The notes: generated by a model not told the origin, from the sequence alone. Counted from the first letter of the stretch, positions 45,235 through 54,896 are shown. The stretch: 64,000 nucleotides of DNA from Oribacterium sp. P6A1 (GCF_000702885.1 NZ_JNKO01000003.1:180375-244374); one strand, 5' to 3'. Made by a program: numbers and translations.

Positions 45235-45534
45235 ACTAATCCTATTCTCTTTTTTCTATTAAAACTACTACCCTCTGCGCAAAAGCGCCTGTGCATTTTA
45301 TTATGCCTTCTTATACATTTCAACAATTAATTTAAGAACTTTTTTAAGGATGGCGTATAACACGTTATGTCATTCACACTGAATTTTAATTTTGTAAACC
45401 TACGTATTTTCATTCTTTTAAAATTTAATGGGGTCAAAAAATGTATCATATATGAAGGGATGATCACCTAAGGTATAGGAATGTGCTTTTTTGGATACAA
45501 TCTTCAGCCTTGTAAGAAGCTGAATCTCTTATAA
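45235..45534. other. Upstream region of the large surface-protein gene
   Basis: About 300 bp, AT-rich, no gene seen. The block at about 45320-45370 (ATTAATTTAAG, TTTTTTAAGG, ACGTTATGT) is similar to 42085-42135 upstream of the transglutaminase-like gene. Confidence 0.55.
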
Positions 45535-45540
45535 TAAAAA

Positions 45541-45573
45541 AGTGGCGCTTTGTGTTGAGCGTCACTTTTTTTG
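45541..45573. terminator. Terminator after citrate synthase
   Basis: AGTGGCGCT (45541-45549) pairs with AGCGTCACT (45558-45566) with one mismatch. Flanking A and T runs give a T-tract on both strands; on minus it ends the citrate synthase transcript. Confidence 0.85.
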
Positions 45574-45647
45574 GTAGAAATCTTTAATTGTGTTGGCACA
45601 TTTTTTACCGGAAGGCATATTTTTCATCGGTAACTGGTAGGGCTTTT

Positions 45648-47039
45648 TCAGCTTCTGCTGTCCATATCCACGAAATCATGCATCTCTCCCACATATTTTG
45701 TGGCCGGGCGCATGATACGTCCGTCATACATCTTGTTCTCCATGTTGTGGGAAACCCATCCCGAAACTCTTGCTATGGCAAAAAGAGGTGTGTAAAGCTC
45801 GTCCGGGATTCCCAGCATGCTGTAGGCAAGTCCCGAATAAAAGTCAACATTGGTGGGTAGGGGCTTTTTCTTTTTCTCCATAAGCACTTCATGGGCGGTA
45901 TCCTCAAACATCTTATAGAAATTGAAGGTACTGAGCATGCCCTTTTCCTGAGCGAGATTTCTGCAGAGCTCTCTCAGGATTTCGGCACGGGGATCTGACA
46001 ATGTATATACCGCATGTCCGAAACCATACAGAAGACCTGAATGATCGTATAGCTTTCCGTCAAGAATATCCATTATAACTTTTCTAATCTTGCCCTTATC
46101 GCAATTCATGCCTGTGATAGTCTTCACTTCCTCCATCATCTTATGAACAGAGATATTGGCACCGCCATGTCTCGGACCTTTCAGGGCTCCGAGGCTTGCA
46201 CAGATGGCCGAATAGAGATCGGTTCCTGTTGAACCTACCACAACATCTGTGAAGGTGGAGTTATTTCCTCCGCCGTGATCTGCATGGATCACAAGGAGGG
46301 CATCCAGAAGGTTTGCTTCCTTTTTGGTGAACTGTCCGTCAGGTCTCAGCATGAGAAGGATGTTCTCTGCGATGGAATAGTCCTGTTTCGGATAGTGCAT
46401 GATCAGTGAATCATGATATACCTTATGAAGCTTTGACTGGTATGCGTAGCAGGCAAGTACAGGAAGCTTTGCAATGAGATTGAGCCCTTTTCTCAGGGTC
46501 TCGTAAACGTCGGTGTTGTCCGGGTCGTCATCATAGTTGTAAAGCTGAAGTGTCAGTGCCTGTAAACGGTTCATGAGATTAAGAGAAGGTGATCCCAGAA
46601 TCTCATTTATCAGGAAGTTGTCAGGAAGGGAGTATCTGTCAGCAAGACAGCCCTTGAAGTTTGCCAGCTGATTCTTGTTGGGGAGGAATCCGAAAAGAAG
46701 GAGAAAGCAGGTTTCCTCGAAGCCGTAATTATCTCTTCTGTGACTGATGAGGTCATGTATGCTGTAGCCTCTGTAAAGAAGATCACCATCGCATGGAGTT
46801 ACTTTTCCATCCTTATCCTTTACATATCCAACAACGTCGGAAACTTTTGTGAGACCAACGAGTACGCCGGTGCCGTCTTCATTACGAAGGCCCTTTTTTA
46901 CGTTGAACTTTGAATAAAGCTCTCCGGGTATATCGTTGTGTGTGGATGACTGACCGAAGAAACGCGCCAGGATGCTGTCGTCAAAATATAAGGTTCTGAT
47001 GGTGTCCTTGTGCTTTTCCGTTAATGACTGTAAATACAT
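45648..47039 (-). CDS. gltA: Citrate synthase, type I-like
   Basis: I start at ATG 47039 (GGGGAG box). About 463 residues. It condenses oxaloacetate with acetyl-CoA to citrate. Catalytic blocks are visible: LVIHADHGGGNNSTFTDVV, GALKGPRHGGANISVHKMM, and LYGFGHAVYTLSDPRAEIL with the family GxGHxVxxxxDPR motif. C-terminal PTNVDFYSGLAYSMLGIP is also typical. The protein is longer than the usual 370-430 residues owing to its N-terminal part. It stands alone between terminators, so it probably serves glutamate synthesis rather than a clustered cycle. Confidence 0.93.
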   Translation of the reverse strand: MYLQSLTEKHKDTIRTLYFDDSILARFFGQSSTHNDIPGELYSKFNVKKGLRNEDGTGVLVGLTKVSDVVGYVKDKDGKVTPCDGDLLYRGYSIHDLISHRRDNYGFEETCFLLLFGFLPNKNQLANFKGCLADRYSLPDNFLINEILGSPSLNLMNRLQALTLQLYNYDDDPDNTDVYETLRKGLNLIAKLPVLACYAYQSKLHKVYHDSLIMHYPKQDYSIAENILLMLRPDGQFTKKEANLLDALLVIHADHGGGNNSTFTDVVVGSTGTDLYSAICASLGALKGPRHGGANISVHKMMEEVKTITGMNCDKGKIRKVIMDILDGKLYDHSGLLYGFGHAVYTLSDPRAEILRELCRNLAQEKGMLSTFNFYKMFEDTAHEVLMEKKKKPLPTNVDFYSGLAYSMLGIPDELYTPLFAIARVSGWVSHNMENKMYDGRIMRPATKYVGEMHDFVDMDSRS

Positions 47040-47192
47040 GTATACTCCCCTTTCCTGCCCGTTATTACTGTGAAACTGAATTGAATTCAAGTATGTGACA
47101 CAGATGATGTTTATATGTTTTTTCCTCTGACAAGAACAAAGGCGGTGGAGAATGCCCTGAAGCAGTTCTGTATCACAGAGTTAAAGACATTG

Positions 47193-47269
47193 ATAAAAGA
47201 CACATTGAACACGTCTTTATATAAGAGATTATAGACTTGTATAAAGGACATGTCAACCACGTCCTTTAT
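47193..47269. repeat. Two related hairpins upstream of citrate synthase
   Basis: ATAAAGGAC (47241-47249) and GTCCTTTAT (47261-47269) form a perfect 9-bp dyad around an 11-nt loop. A similar but weaker dyad (AAAGAC / GTCTTT) lies exactly 48 bp before it, with a related loop (CATTGAAC versus ATGTCAACC). They fall 150-230 bp upstream of the citrate synthase start and may be regulatory. Confidence 0.5.
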
Positions 47270-47297
47270 TCGTTATTGGAATAGGAGTTATGCAAAA

Positions 47298-47329
47298 AAG
47301 TGGACGGTACCTATAAGTACCATCCACTT
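47298..47329 (-). terminator. Terminator of the fumarate-reductase-like gene
   Basis: AAGTGGACGGTAC (47298-47310) pairs with GTACCATCCACTT (47317-47329) with one mismatch, and TTTTTT follows on the minus strand. Confidence 0.9.
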
Positions 47330-47355
47330 CGGGTATTACGTTATTTAATGTTTGA

Positions 47356-49494
47356 TTATTTGCTGAGCTTTACAACATTAGCACCGGCTGTACGTCCGTA
47401 TGTGAAGATGTCTGCAATAGCGTTTCCGCCGAGACGGTTTCCGCCGTGAACACCTCCGGTAACCTCACCTGCTGCGAAGAGACCGTCGATTGTCTTTCCG
47501 TCAGCATCAGTAACCTGTCCGTCTGTGTTGATGGTGATACCACCCATTGTGTGATGGAGAGATGCTTTTCTTGGAGAGATAACGATACCTACATTAGGAT
47601 CCTTCTCGATGGCCTCAAGATCGATCTCACCTGCCAGAACGCCCTTTCCGAAATCAGGATCCTTCTGGTTCTCAACATAAGAGTTGTACTTTTCGATAGT
47701 CTCACGAAGAGCTTCCTCTGTAAAGGCAGGAGCAACACCGGCAGCTTCTGTCTTTGTGGCTTCAGCAAGCTCGGCAAGAGTTGAGCCGTACCATACATTG
47801 TTTGTCTCAACCATATGTTCGATAGTTGTTCCGAACATATTTCCCTTTATATCAGCACCTTCGCACTTTCCTGTGTCCTTTGAAGAACCTGCATAGATGA
47901 TGTAGAAGATACCGTTGTCAAGACCGAGAGAAGCCTTTGCAAGAACGTCACGCTCTGCATACTCGTTTACGAAACGGTTGCCGTCTCCATCGATCCAGAT
48001 CTGCTCTGAAGCATCTGCCCATACACCGTCAGTCATGGTACCCTTAACAGGTGAAGATGAAGGCATGAGCTGGGCAACTCCGAGATCAACTGTACCTGCT
48101 CCGACCTCCTGGGCCATAACGATACCGTCACCGGTATTGGTTCCTACGTTTGTTGTAAGTGTGTGGTCTGTGAGATCATCGCCCCAGTACTCATCGTACT
48201 TCTTAACCATGGCAGGGTTAGCACAGTATCCGCCGCAGGCAAGAACTACACCCTTGGAAGCATTGAGAGTAACCTTTGTGCCGTCAGCCTTTTCAGCTTC
48301 TACACCTACGATCTTTCCGTCTGCATCTGTGATAAGTGACTTACCGGCTGTCTCTGTATAGATAGTAACGCCTTCCTTATCGGCAGCCTTCTTGAGGGCT
48401 TCGATAAGAGGAGCACCGTTCTGATATTTATGAGTTCTTGGCCACATAGCTCCGAGAACTGTTCCGAGAGTTTCTCCGGCACCTTTGTGGCTTGCTGTAT
48501 CTATTCCGAGAGAACCTGCCCAGTCATAGGAATCAAGAGCATTCTCTGCAAGGTTTCTTGCAAGGTCGATGTTTGATGCAACCCATGTTCCATCATTCAT
48601 CTCTCTTAAACCACCTGTATAGATGTGCCACATATGGAGAGCAACAGAGTCATATCCCGGCATATCCTTACCGGCTTCCTTACCTTCATTGTCCTTAAAG
48701 AACTTTGTAAGGTCTGCCTGAAGCTCTGTAAGAACTTCCTTCCACTCAGGGAACTGATCGAAATGAAGATCCTTGTCATCTGTCTTAAGTGCGAGATACT
48801 CATCAAGAGTATTCTTCTCTGCTGCGCTCATTATACGCTCTGACTGTGCTTCCGGGTCTACACAGTTAAATGCACCACCGGCCATCATTGTGTTACCACC
48901 GAGAACAGAACCTTTCTCGATAAGAGTAACCTTGGCACCCTGCTGTGCTGCTGAAATAGCTGCAGAAAGACCTGCTCCGCCGCCGCCCACTACGACTACA
49001 TCCTGATCGTAAGTCTCATCCTGACCTGCTGTTGCATGCCACTCATTGGCATCAAGTACAGAGAGGTCAAGACCTGCTGCCTCAGCTGCCTTTCTTGCTG
49101 CGCTCATGATAGCGTTTGAACAAAGTGTAGCACCTGTTACGGCGTCAACCTTTGTTGTCTGATGCTCAACAATCTGAGCAGGAATTCTTTCCTTGGCAAC
49201 TGTTGTAAGAGACTCTGTCTCACTGATTTCCTTGAGATCGACCTTTGTGATCTTTCCGTCTTCTACTGTAAGCTTAACAGTAACAGGACCCTGCATTCCG
49301 GGAGCGGTTCCTTCAAATTCTCCGCTTACGCCGGCTTCCGGTGCCGCCTCGGTTGTTGCAGCTTCGGTAGCTGCCTCAGTAGCTGCTTCTGTCTCCTTTG
49401 CTGCAGCTGTTGTTGCGGTAGGTGTGCTGGTGCTTCCGCAAGCTGTTAATGCCATGGAAGCAGCAAGTCCTACAACTAATGCTCTTCTTTTCAT
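47356..49494 (-). CDS. Flavinylated fumarate-reductase-like lipoprotein
   Basis: I start at ATG 49494 (GAGGGG box); about 712 residues. Signal MKRRALVVGLAASMALTACG has a lipobox Cys19, followed by an Ala/Thr/Glu linker. The FMN-binding domain carries the flavinylation site DAVTGATLCS. The FAD domain starts VVVVGGGGAGLSAAISAAQQ, contains IDGDGNRFVNEYAERD, and ends with HHTMGGITINTDGQV and GLFAAGEVTGGVHGGNRLGG, the complete fumarate-reductase signature including its Arg. It probably reduces fumarate or a close analogue at the outer face of the membrane, fed by quinones or an extracellular electron-transfer chain. Single-gene transcript. Confidence 0.9.
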   Translation of the reverse strand: MKRRALVVGLAASMALTACGSTSTPTATTAAAKETEAATEAATEAATTEAAPEAGVSGEFEGTAPGMQGPVTVKLTVEDGKITKVDLKEISETESLTTVAKERIPAQIVEHQTTKVDAVTGATLCSNAIMSAARKAAEAAGLDLSVLDANEWHATAGQDETYDQDVVVVGGGGAGLSAAISAAQQGAKVTLIEKGSVLGGNTMMAGGAFNCVDPEAQSERIMSAAEKNTLDEYLALKTDDKDLHFDQFPEWKEVLTELQADLTKFFKDNEGKEAGKDMPGYDSVALHMWHIYTGGLREMNDGTWVASNIDLARNLAENALDSYDWAGSLGIDTASHKGAGETLGTVLGAMWPRTHKYQNGAPLIEALKKAADKEGVTIYTETAGKSLITDADGKIVGVEAEKADGTKVTLNASKGVVLACGGYCANPAMVKKYDEYWGDDLTDHTLTTNVGTNTGDGIVMAQEVGAGTVDLGVAQLMPSSSPVKGTMTDGVWADASEQIWIDGDGNRFVNEYAERDVLAKASLGLDNGIFYIIYAGSSKDTGKCEGADIKGNMFGTTIEHMVETNNVWYGSTLAELAEATKTEAAGVAPAFTEEALRETIEKYNSYVENQKDPDFGKGVLAGEIDLEAIEKDPNVGIVISPRKASLHHTMGGITINTDGQVTDADGKTIDGLFAAGEVTGGVHGGNRLGGNAIADIFTYGRTAGANVVKLSK

Positions 49495-49690
49495 TGTTCC
49501 CCTCCTGATTTCATAATTATTTCCTTGGAAATAAAAGGTAGATTTCGCGAATACCGTAATATTTTTCATTTTTAGATATTTCGCCAAAAATTTCTTTTAT
49601 TATAGCATGTTATATTATTAGAAAATAGTAAAACATGAAGAAATTGTTAAATTATTAATTATCAATTATTAATTAATCAGGTAAAGAGCA

Positions 49691-50848
49691 TCAGTTCTTT
49701 CTGTAACCTCCGGCAGTTACAGGCTTAACATTTTCCTTTGATTCATTATCACCGAATCTGTAGAACTTATTTATCATAATAAGACAATCTGTTCCGTCTT
49801 TAAATTCAGAATGGAATATGGTGGAGGCACACTGAATATCGTGGTCATAATTCATAAGATTTACATAAGTTTCGGAAAAATGTTTATCTGTGGGGTATAA
49901 CTTTAAGGTCATATTATCCACATCATCAGCATCGCCGTAGAAGTACTCGAAATCATCCAGAAGACTTGCGTAGGAATATTCATAAACGAAATCCTCGTCA
50001 CTTCCGGCATAATCATAATATACATCTGTTACGTTTCTTGCTGTGACATAGCCTTCATCTCCATCATATACGTATAAGAAATCACCGCCGTAATCTGCGT
50101 AGAACTCCGGAGTGTATTTCAAATAGCAGCCTCTAGAAGCAGATTTCATCTGCCATTTTCCGTCTTTATCGTGATAGGTGTAAGTAAGATCGTCACCACT
50201 ATTCTTTCCGTAGGATCTGGTTGTCTTATCCCCTGATGTGTCATTCTGGAGCTCGCTTTCAGGAATATATGGAGTAAGAAGATCTCCTTCATCATCTACA
50301 AGACGAACATTGCTGGATATAGTTATCTTTTGAGGATCTTTACCGGTTTCAGACAACTCCAGGGTATTTCCCTCAAGCTTGAAGGAGCCGTCAGAAGTCA
50401 CGTCACCGCTCTCTATATCATGTATTTCGTATTTTCCGTTATCATATAATGAAAGATACATATTGTCGTACTTGTCGTACTTCCAGTTACCCACAACATC
50501 ATCCATGGTGTAACTCTTCTTTTCACCTTCCGCTATGGCTCTTACTATAGGGTTGTCAGAGTCTTTATCAGTTTTTTCGCCGGTTTTACTTTCTTTTATT
50601 GAGTCCAGATCGTTCTTACTGTCTTCGGCGTCCTCTTCGCCCTGTGTCTTTGAACCCTCATTTGTATCTTTTTCTGTTTCTTCGGTTTTTGACTCTTCCG
50701 GTTCCTTTTCGGTTTCAGCTTCTGTCTCTGTGACAGCCGCTTCAGTTAATCCTGCTACAGGCACATCAGTAACACCGCAGGCAGCGATGCTCAAAGCGGT
50801 GATCACACCGAGTGTACCCAATAAACCTGTTTTAAAACATTTCTTCAT
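49691..50848 (-). CDS. Acidic lipoprotein of unknown function
   Basis: Protein of 385 residues. Signal MKKCFKTGLLGTLGVITALS ends in the lipobox SIAAC. Residues 30-100 are Glu/Lys/Thr/Asp-rich. A short beta domain follows, starting DVVGNWKYDKYDNMYLSLYD and continuing NGKYEIHDIESGDVTSDGSF, similar to lipocalin-like or copper-resistance-type small domains in Firmicute lipoproteins. The last 150 residues are rich in Tyr and Asp (ADYGGDFLYVYDGDEG) with no known motif. ATG 50848 has GGAGG. It precedes, on the same strand, the reductase gene, and follows the clostripain-like gene. Confidence 0.75.
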   Translation of the reverse strand: MKKCFKTGLLGTLGVITALSIAACGVTDVPVAGLTEAAVTETEAETEKEPEESKTEETEKDTNEGSKTQGEEDAEDSKNDLDSIKESKTGEKTDKDSDNPIVRAIAEGEKKSYTMDDVVGNWKYDKYDNMYLSLYDNGKYEIHDIESGDVTSDGSFKLEGNTLELSETGKDPQKITISSNVRLVDDEGDLLTPYIPESELQNDTSGDKTTRSYGKNSGDDLTYTYHDKDGKWQMKSASRGCYLKYTPEFYADYGGDFLYVYDGDEGYVTARNVTDVYYDYAGSDEDFVYEYSYASLLDDFEYFYGDADDVDNMTLKLYPTDKHFSETYVNLMNYDHDIQCASTIFHSEFKDGTDCLIMINKFYRFGDNESKENVKPVTAGGYRKN

Positions 50849-51012
50849 TACTTCCTCCTTTTCATATATTAAGTTGTTTTATACTTGCAGGCGGCATCTA
50901 TGGAACGATTTAACTTGTTTCTTTTGCGGGTGATTTTTTAGATTGTCCTACAAAAGAATATCAGTCTCCCGTTTAACTATACATGTCACCTGAATAAGGT
51001 TCGAAAAATATC

Positions 51013-53064
51013 TCAGGGAGTTATATGCACCCAGTCCGTATAGTAGGTGTTTTTGTAAACATCTTCCAGAATGAAACGAATAATGGTTTCGGCTCCATCC
51101 ATAATAAGATATCCGACTTTTAATCCTTCCTCAGGAACGGTGACTCTGTCTCCCATCTGACATGGGCCCAGTTCCTCACCTTCATAGCTGTAGGTGAATG
51201 ATACGTAGTCCAGAGTATCCCCTGGCTTTAGCTGTTTCAGATTTCGTATTCCGTCGCCTCCTTCCGAGTCCATCTCCTCCACTATCCAGTATCCCTGAAC
51301 CGTAGCCCAGCCTTCTCCATGTTCCGGCTGAATAAATTCCACTCTGATATAAATATAGTCTTTATCGTTAAGAATGGCGGGAACATAGCCGTATTCATAG
51401 GCGCTTCCGTCCGTTCTCATTCCGAGATCCTGCATATAGAACGGTACGAAGACATCATCCAATGTTACCCAGGCATTATCAAAGCCGGCAACGATGTTGT
51501 CTTCATCTTTGTCGTCGCCCCATATATTCATACCCATTTCCATGTAACCTTCACCTGTGTCCAGCCAGACCTCAAGAGCACCGTATGTCATGATATCCAG
51601 CTGCTCAGGGGTGATATCTATAACATAGTCTCCGTCCATTTCCCTGTATGGAATCAGTTTGGGAATCTTGGTATCTGTCTCCTCTTTATATTGGTTTGCG
51701 ATGTCATTGCGGTACCACTCTTTTTTTGTATAACCGTTTCCTTCTCTTGTTTCTATGTCCGCCTGGGCCATGATGGTACATAAGCCGGAAAGACTTTCCT
51801 TGTATGCCGGATCAAATTGTAATGCGTCGAAGAGCCCGATCATCTGATCGAATTTTTCAATGCTTCGGTTTGGATAGTACATGGCCATTCCGTTTGCGCC
51901 CTTCATATTGGACTTCTGGTAGATGACAGCCTCAGAAATGGCTTTCTTTAATTCATCATTGCCTTCAACGGAAGTCTTTTCGATGAAATCTATGATGTCC
52001 ATCTGTTCATAATTTCTGTCACCGAAACTTCTGGCATCGCTCCTTGCCTTTGCGATACTGCTGTATTCCTGATCTTTCACAACAGATATCTCCGAATTAC
52101 GCGCGAAGTCTATAAGTGCTTCATATACCTTGCCTGTTTTTTTCAGATCCATCAGGGACAGAGTATAGTTGTCCCCTGATTTTTCGTTTGAAGAGGCAAA
52201 ATCGTCTATAATCTGTTTTCCGAGCTTTTCCGGTGAAGATTTAGGATCTTCCAGGAGCATTTTGATCCAGTTCGTGTAATACCATCCGTTTCCGGGCTCC
52301 ATTTCCTCTGAAGCTATGAGGTAATCCGCAAAAGGCGACAGCATGTATGCTGTTTCCACGGTTCCCATGAGACAGGCATCAAATCCGACAAAGTCAAAAT
52401 GACAGTCAACCGCTTCAAAAGCTTTCTTGAGATTCTGTAGACGCATCATGTATCCTGAAAACTGTTCATCGGCGCCGAAGCCCAGAATAGAACCGCCGCC
52501 ATGGTTCCAAAGGATAAGGTCATACCGGTCCGCGGGGTAGGCATTGACACCCCAGTTCAGAAAGTCTGCCAATGTCTCCGGCTTTGACATATTGGCGAGT
52601 TCCAGCTCTTCCTTCAGGCTGAGCTCATCAGCCAAAATTTCGAAACGCTGGAGCTTTTCAGGATCTATATCAAAGTCGTCTGCCCATTTTTTGCTGCCTC
52701 CGGTTTCCACCAGAATCTTTACTCCGGTGTCCTTCGCTCCGGCGGCTTTAATAGCCTCTCCTATCTCATGAAGGTCAGTGGTTCCGAGGTTGTTTTCGGA
52801 TTCAAGATTGGAACCCACCATGTAGATGAGGACAACAGTGTCAAGATGTCCGTCGTATACCTGAAATTCACGATCCGAAAGTTTCAGCTTCTTGTCATCC
52901 GTGCTTCCATCGGAACCTTTCTTTCCGGCTAAACCTCTTGAAACAGATTCCTGAGTCTCTTCTGATGAATGGGGTGTGATTTCATCGGACCTGGTACAGC
53001 CTGAAAAGAGAAGTGCTGATGCGGTAAACATTATCAATCCGGCTTCTCGAAGTTTTTTCATCAT
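51013..53064 (-). CDS. Clostripain-family (C11) cysteine peptidase lipoprotein
   Basis: Protein of 683 residues. Signal MMKKLREAGLIMFTASALLF ends in the lipobox FSGC. The peptidase C11 domain is clear: VVLIYMVGSNLESENN near 77-92, catalytic His188 in LILWNHGGGS and Cys231 in FVGFDACLMGTVE, then the activation-region context YLIASEEMEPGNGWYY. The family cleaves after Arg or Lys and is usually exported. The C-terminal 250 residues look like a beta-rich extension (VWLDTGEGYMEMGMNIWG). ATG 53064 (GGAG box) is preferred over the ATG three bases later. Confidence 0.9.
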   Translation of the reverse strand: MMKKLREAGLIMFTASALLFSGCTRSDEITPHSSEETQESVSRGLAGKKGSDGSTDDKKLKLSDREFQVYDGHLDTVVLIYMVGSNLESENNLGTTDLHEIGEAIKAAGAKDTGVKILVETGGSKKWADDFDIDPEKLQRFEILADELSLKEELELANMSKPETLADFLNWGVNAYPADRYDLILWNHGGGSILGFGADEQFSGYMMRLQNLKKAFEAVDCHFDFVGFDACLMGTVETAYMLSPFADYLIASEEMEPGNGWYYTNWIKMLLEDPKSSPEKLGKQIIDDFASSNEKSGDNYTLSLMDLKKTGKVYEALIDFARNSEISVVKDQEYSSIAKARSDARSFGDRNYEQMDIIDFIEKTSVEGNDELKKAISEAVIYQKSNMKGANGMAMYYPNRSIEKFDQMIGLFDALQFDPAYKESLSGLCTIMAQADIETREGNGYTKKEWYRNDIANQYKEETDTKIPKLIPYREMDGDYVIDITPEQLDIMTYGALEVWLDTGEGYMEMGMNIWGDDKDEDNIVAGFDNAWVTLDDVFVPFYMQDLGMRTDGSAYEYGYVPAILNDKDYIYIRVEFIQPEHGEGWATVQGYWIVEEMDSEGGDGIRNLKQLKPGDTLDYVSFTYSYEGEELGPCQMGDRVTVPEEGLKVGYLIMDGAETIIRFILEDVYKNTYYTDWVHITP

Positions 53065-53250
53065 GACGCTGGCTCCTACTCTGTAAACACTATTGGATGG
53101 TACGATTCAAAAATATAAAATTCACCTGTTGTCTTTTGTCTGTTGTCGGCGTTATTTCAGACTGAGTGTATGTAATCAAACTCAGGTCTAAGTTGCTGTT
53201 TATATAAACTCACTTTATACTAAAATGAAATAATTTTCACTATTATAATT

Positions 53251-53279
53251 AGAGCGGTAATTTGTTTCATTACCGCTCT
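53251..53279 (-). terminator. Hairpin downstream of acetolactate decarboxylase
   Basis: AGAGCGGTAAT (53251-53261) and ATTACCGCTCT (53269-53279) form a perfect 11-bp stem, 39 bp after the alsD stop. The T-tract is weak on both strands. Confidence 0.65.
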
Positions 53280-53317
53280 GCTTATGATTTTCTATATAAA
53301 TTGGTTTTGGGATTTTT

Positions 53318-54031
53318 TTACTCTACAGATTTTATTTCTTTCTGTAAATCCTGTTTGAGAGAATAGGTGTCGAAGGCCGCTTCCTTGGGAAGGTTGATAT
53401 AAATATTGGTGATCTTGTCCACTTTTGCAATGGCTTCTTTTATACATGCATCAAATACATGTCCGCCTTTTGATCTGTCTTCGGAAAGAAAATGGAGGTG
53501 CCATCCGGGCATATTGATTCCATCCATATAATCAGGAAAATATACACCCACAAGGGTTCCCCGGATATTCTCAAAAATAAAGGCCTTTTGGGTTTTGCCG
53601 AGAACTTCCTTTAATGTGACATGATGTGATCTGTAGGGAGCCTCGGATCTTGCATCAATTTTTTCAAATAACCCGTCGATTCTGACAACATGCATGCTGT
53701 TAAGACCAAACCTCTCTTCGATCTTCCTTGTCAGCTCTGTTCGGATAGATGTGATATCAGTCATATTACTGAGGGTGAACTGCTGCTCCCCGCGATGTCT
53801 GGCCACAGCTGCAAAAGGGACACCTGTATCAGAAGAAACCACTGTTACATTTCCGTTCTGATCTGCCCTGAAGCACTGACCTTCCATTACGATCATTTCT
53901 CCGTTCACATCTTCAAAGGTTCCAAGACCTGTGTCACCTTCCTGCATAAGTTCCGCTACGGTTATTACCGCACGGCTGTATCCTAAAGCGAGTGCCTGCA
54001 GGGTTGAAACCTGATACATTTTATTCTGCAT
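53318..54031 (-). CDS. alsD: Alpha-acetolactate decarboxylase
   Basis: I start at ATG 54031 (GGGAG box); a 24-codon upstream extension lacks a ribosome site. The protein of 237 residues converts acetolactate to acetoin. Family blocks: STLQALALGYSRAVITVAEL, LGTFEDVNGEMIVMEGQCF, FENIRGTLVGVYFPDYMDGI, and the zinc-binding GWHLHFLSEDRSKGGHVFD. No acetolactate synthase is adjacent, so in this organism the gene may instead divert excess acetolactate from branched-chain amino acid synthesis. Confidence 0.93.
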   Translation of the reverse strand: MQNKMYQVSTLQALALGYSRAVITVAELMQEGDTGLGTFEDVNGEMIVMEGQCFRADQNGNVTVVSSDTGVPFAAVARHRGEQQFTLSNMTDITSIRTELTRKIEERFGLNSMHVVRIDGLFEKIDARSEAPYRSHHVTLKEVLGKTQKAFIFENIRGTLVGVYFPDYMDGINMPGWHLHFLSEDRSKGGHVFDACIKEAIAKVDKITNIYINLPKEAAFDTYSLKQDLQKEIKSVE

Positions 54032-54125
54032 ATTTTTTTCTCCCTGAAAACTATCTGATACACGTACCAGATAATTATGTGAATCTGAAAGTCTATCGCT
54101 CAATTTTCTGAAACATAACTGTACA

Positions 54126-54299
54126 TCAGCTTAACAATGTATATTCCAGCATCTCGTATTTAAGCCTGCTGCCTTCTTTGATATCTTCAGGGAGCAATGC
54201 TCTTGCAACGAGCATAATGTCCGAAGATTCTATATCTGTCCTTTTCAGGTTTGCGTAGTCGCCGTCAATACTCACCACAATATAATATCTGGTTTCCAT
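54126..54299 (-). CDS. Small protein, DUF3006-like
   Basis: A 57-residue frame from ATG 54299 with AAGGAG nine bases upstream to TGA at 54126. The sequence METRYYIVVSIDGDYANLKR then LVARALLPEDIKEGSRLKYE resembles the small beta-strand DUF3006 type, in which LPxxxxEGdxL is conserved. It lies between alsD and a lipoprotein gene on the same strand. Function unknown. The clean ribosome site and the conserved-looking LPEDIKEG block support it as a gene. Confidence 0.65.
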   Translation of the reverse strand: METRYYIVVSIDGDYANLKRTDIESSDIMLVARALLPEDIKEGSRLKYEMLEYTLLS

Positions 54300-54392
54300 A
54301 GTTCTTCACTCCTTCTGATGATCTGTTCAAATATAATTATTCCAATAATTCCCCGGATGCAAAATTGATGATAATGTCTACTGATATCTTTT

Positions 54393-54896
54393 TCAGAGCG
54401 CCGCATTAAAAACAGGGCACGCCTCTATGACATTACCCTTTTCATCAGTGATCTCAAGACAGATATCATAATCTGTTTTAACATCATCTGATCTGAATAA
54501 CCTTAACTGCCAGCCATCCTTAAGCGCCGGGATATCAGTGCTGTAATATATTTTATCATTATCTATCATCCTGAACAGGTACCTGTCATCTGCAGACTTT
54601 TGTATATCTGCCGTATATTCCCGCCCTGTTTCTTCCGGGGTTATCATGGCCTTTCCCCAGACGGACTTATGCCTGTTGTCCTCCGTATCCTGAATGATCC
54701 ATACAGATCCGGACTGCACTTCATCTGTTAAAGTGATATTTATTGTTTCAACATTGACTGCATCAGTATCAGTTACATTGGCATCAGCACCAAAGCCGCA
54801 TGCATTAAAACATATCGCTGCCGCAAACATAACAAGAATAATGGGGACTCCAAACCATACCGACATATGACTTCTCTTCATGCCTGTCAAATTCAT
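54393..54896 (-). CDS. Membrane-anchored or lipid-anchored protein of unknown function
   Basis: Protein of 167 residues. After a short basic start (MNLTGMKRSHMS) comes one hydrophobic segment, VWFGVPIILVMFAAAICFNA, ending NACG, which may be a poor lipobox or an uncleaved anchor. The outer 130 residues form a beta-like domain with TLTDEVQSGSVWIIQDTEDN and YLFRMIDNDKIYYSTDIPAL. No known domain is recognised. ATG 54896 has AAGGATGG upstream. Confidence 0.7.
   Translation of the reverse strand: MNLTGMKRSHMSVWFGVPIILVMFAAAICFNACGFGADANVTDTDAVNVETINITLTDEVQSGSVWIIQDTEDNRHKSVWGKAMITPEETGREYTADIQKSADDRYLFRMIDNDKIYYSTDIPALKDGWQLRLFRSDDVKTDYDICLEITDEKGNVIEACPVFNAAL

Noticed and set aside
45541..45566. 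GTGGCGCT hairpin as another Rpn-element end
   Set aside because: It resembles the hairpins after the Rpn copies, but no Rpn sequence is near and it is placed correctly as the citrate synthase terminator.
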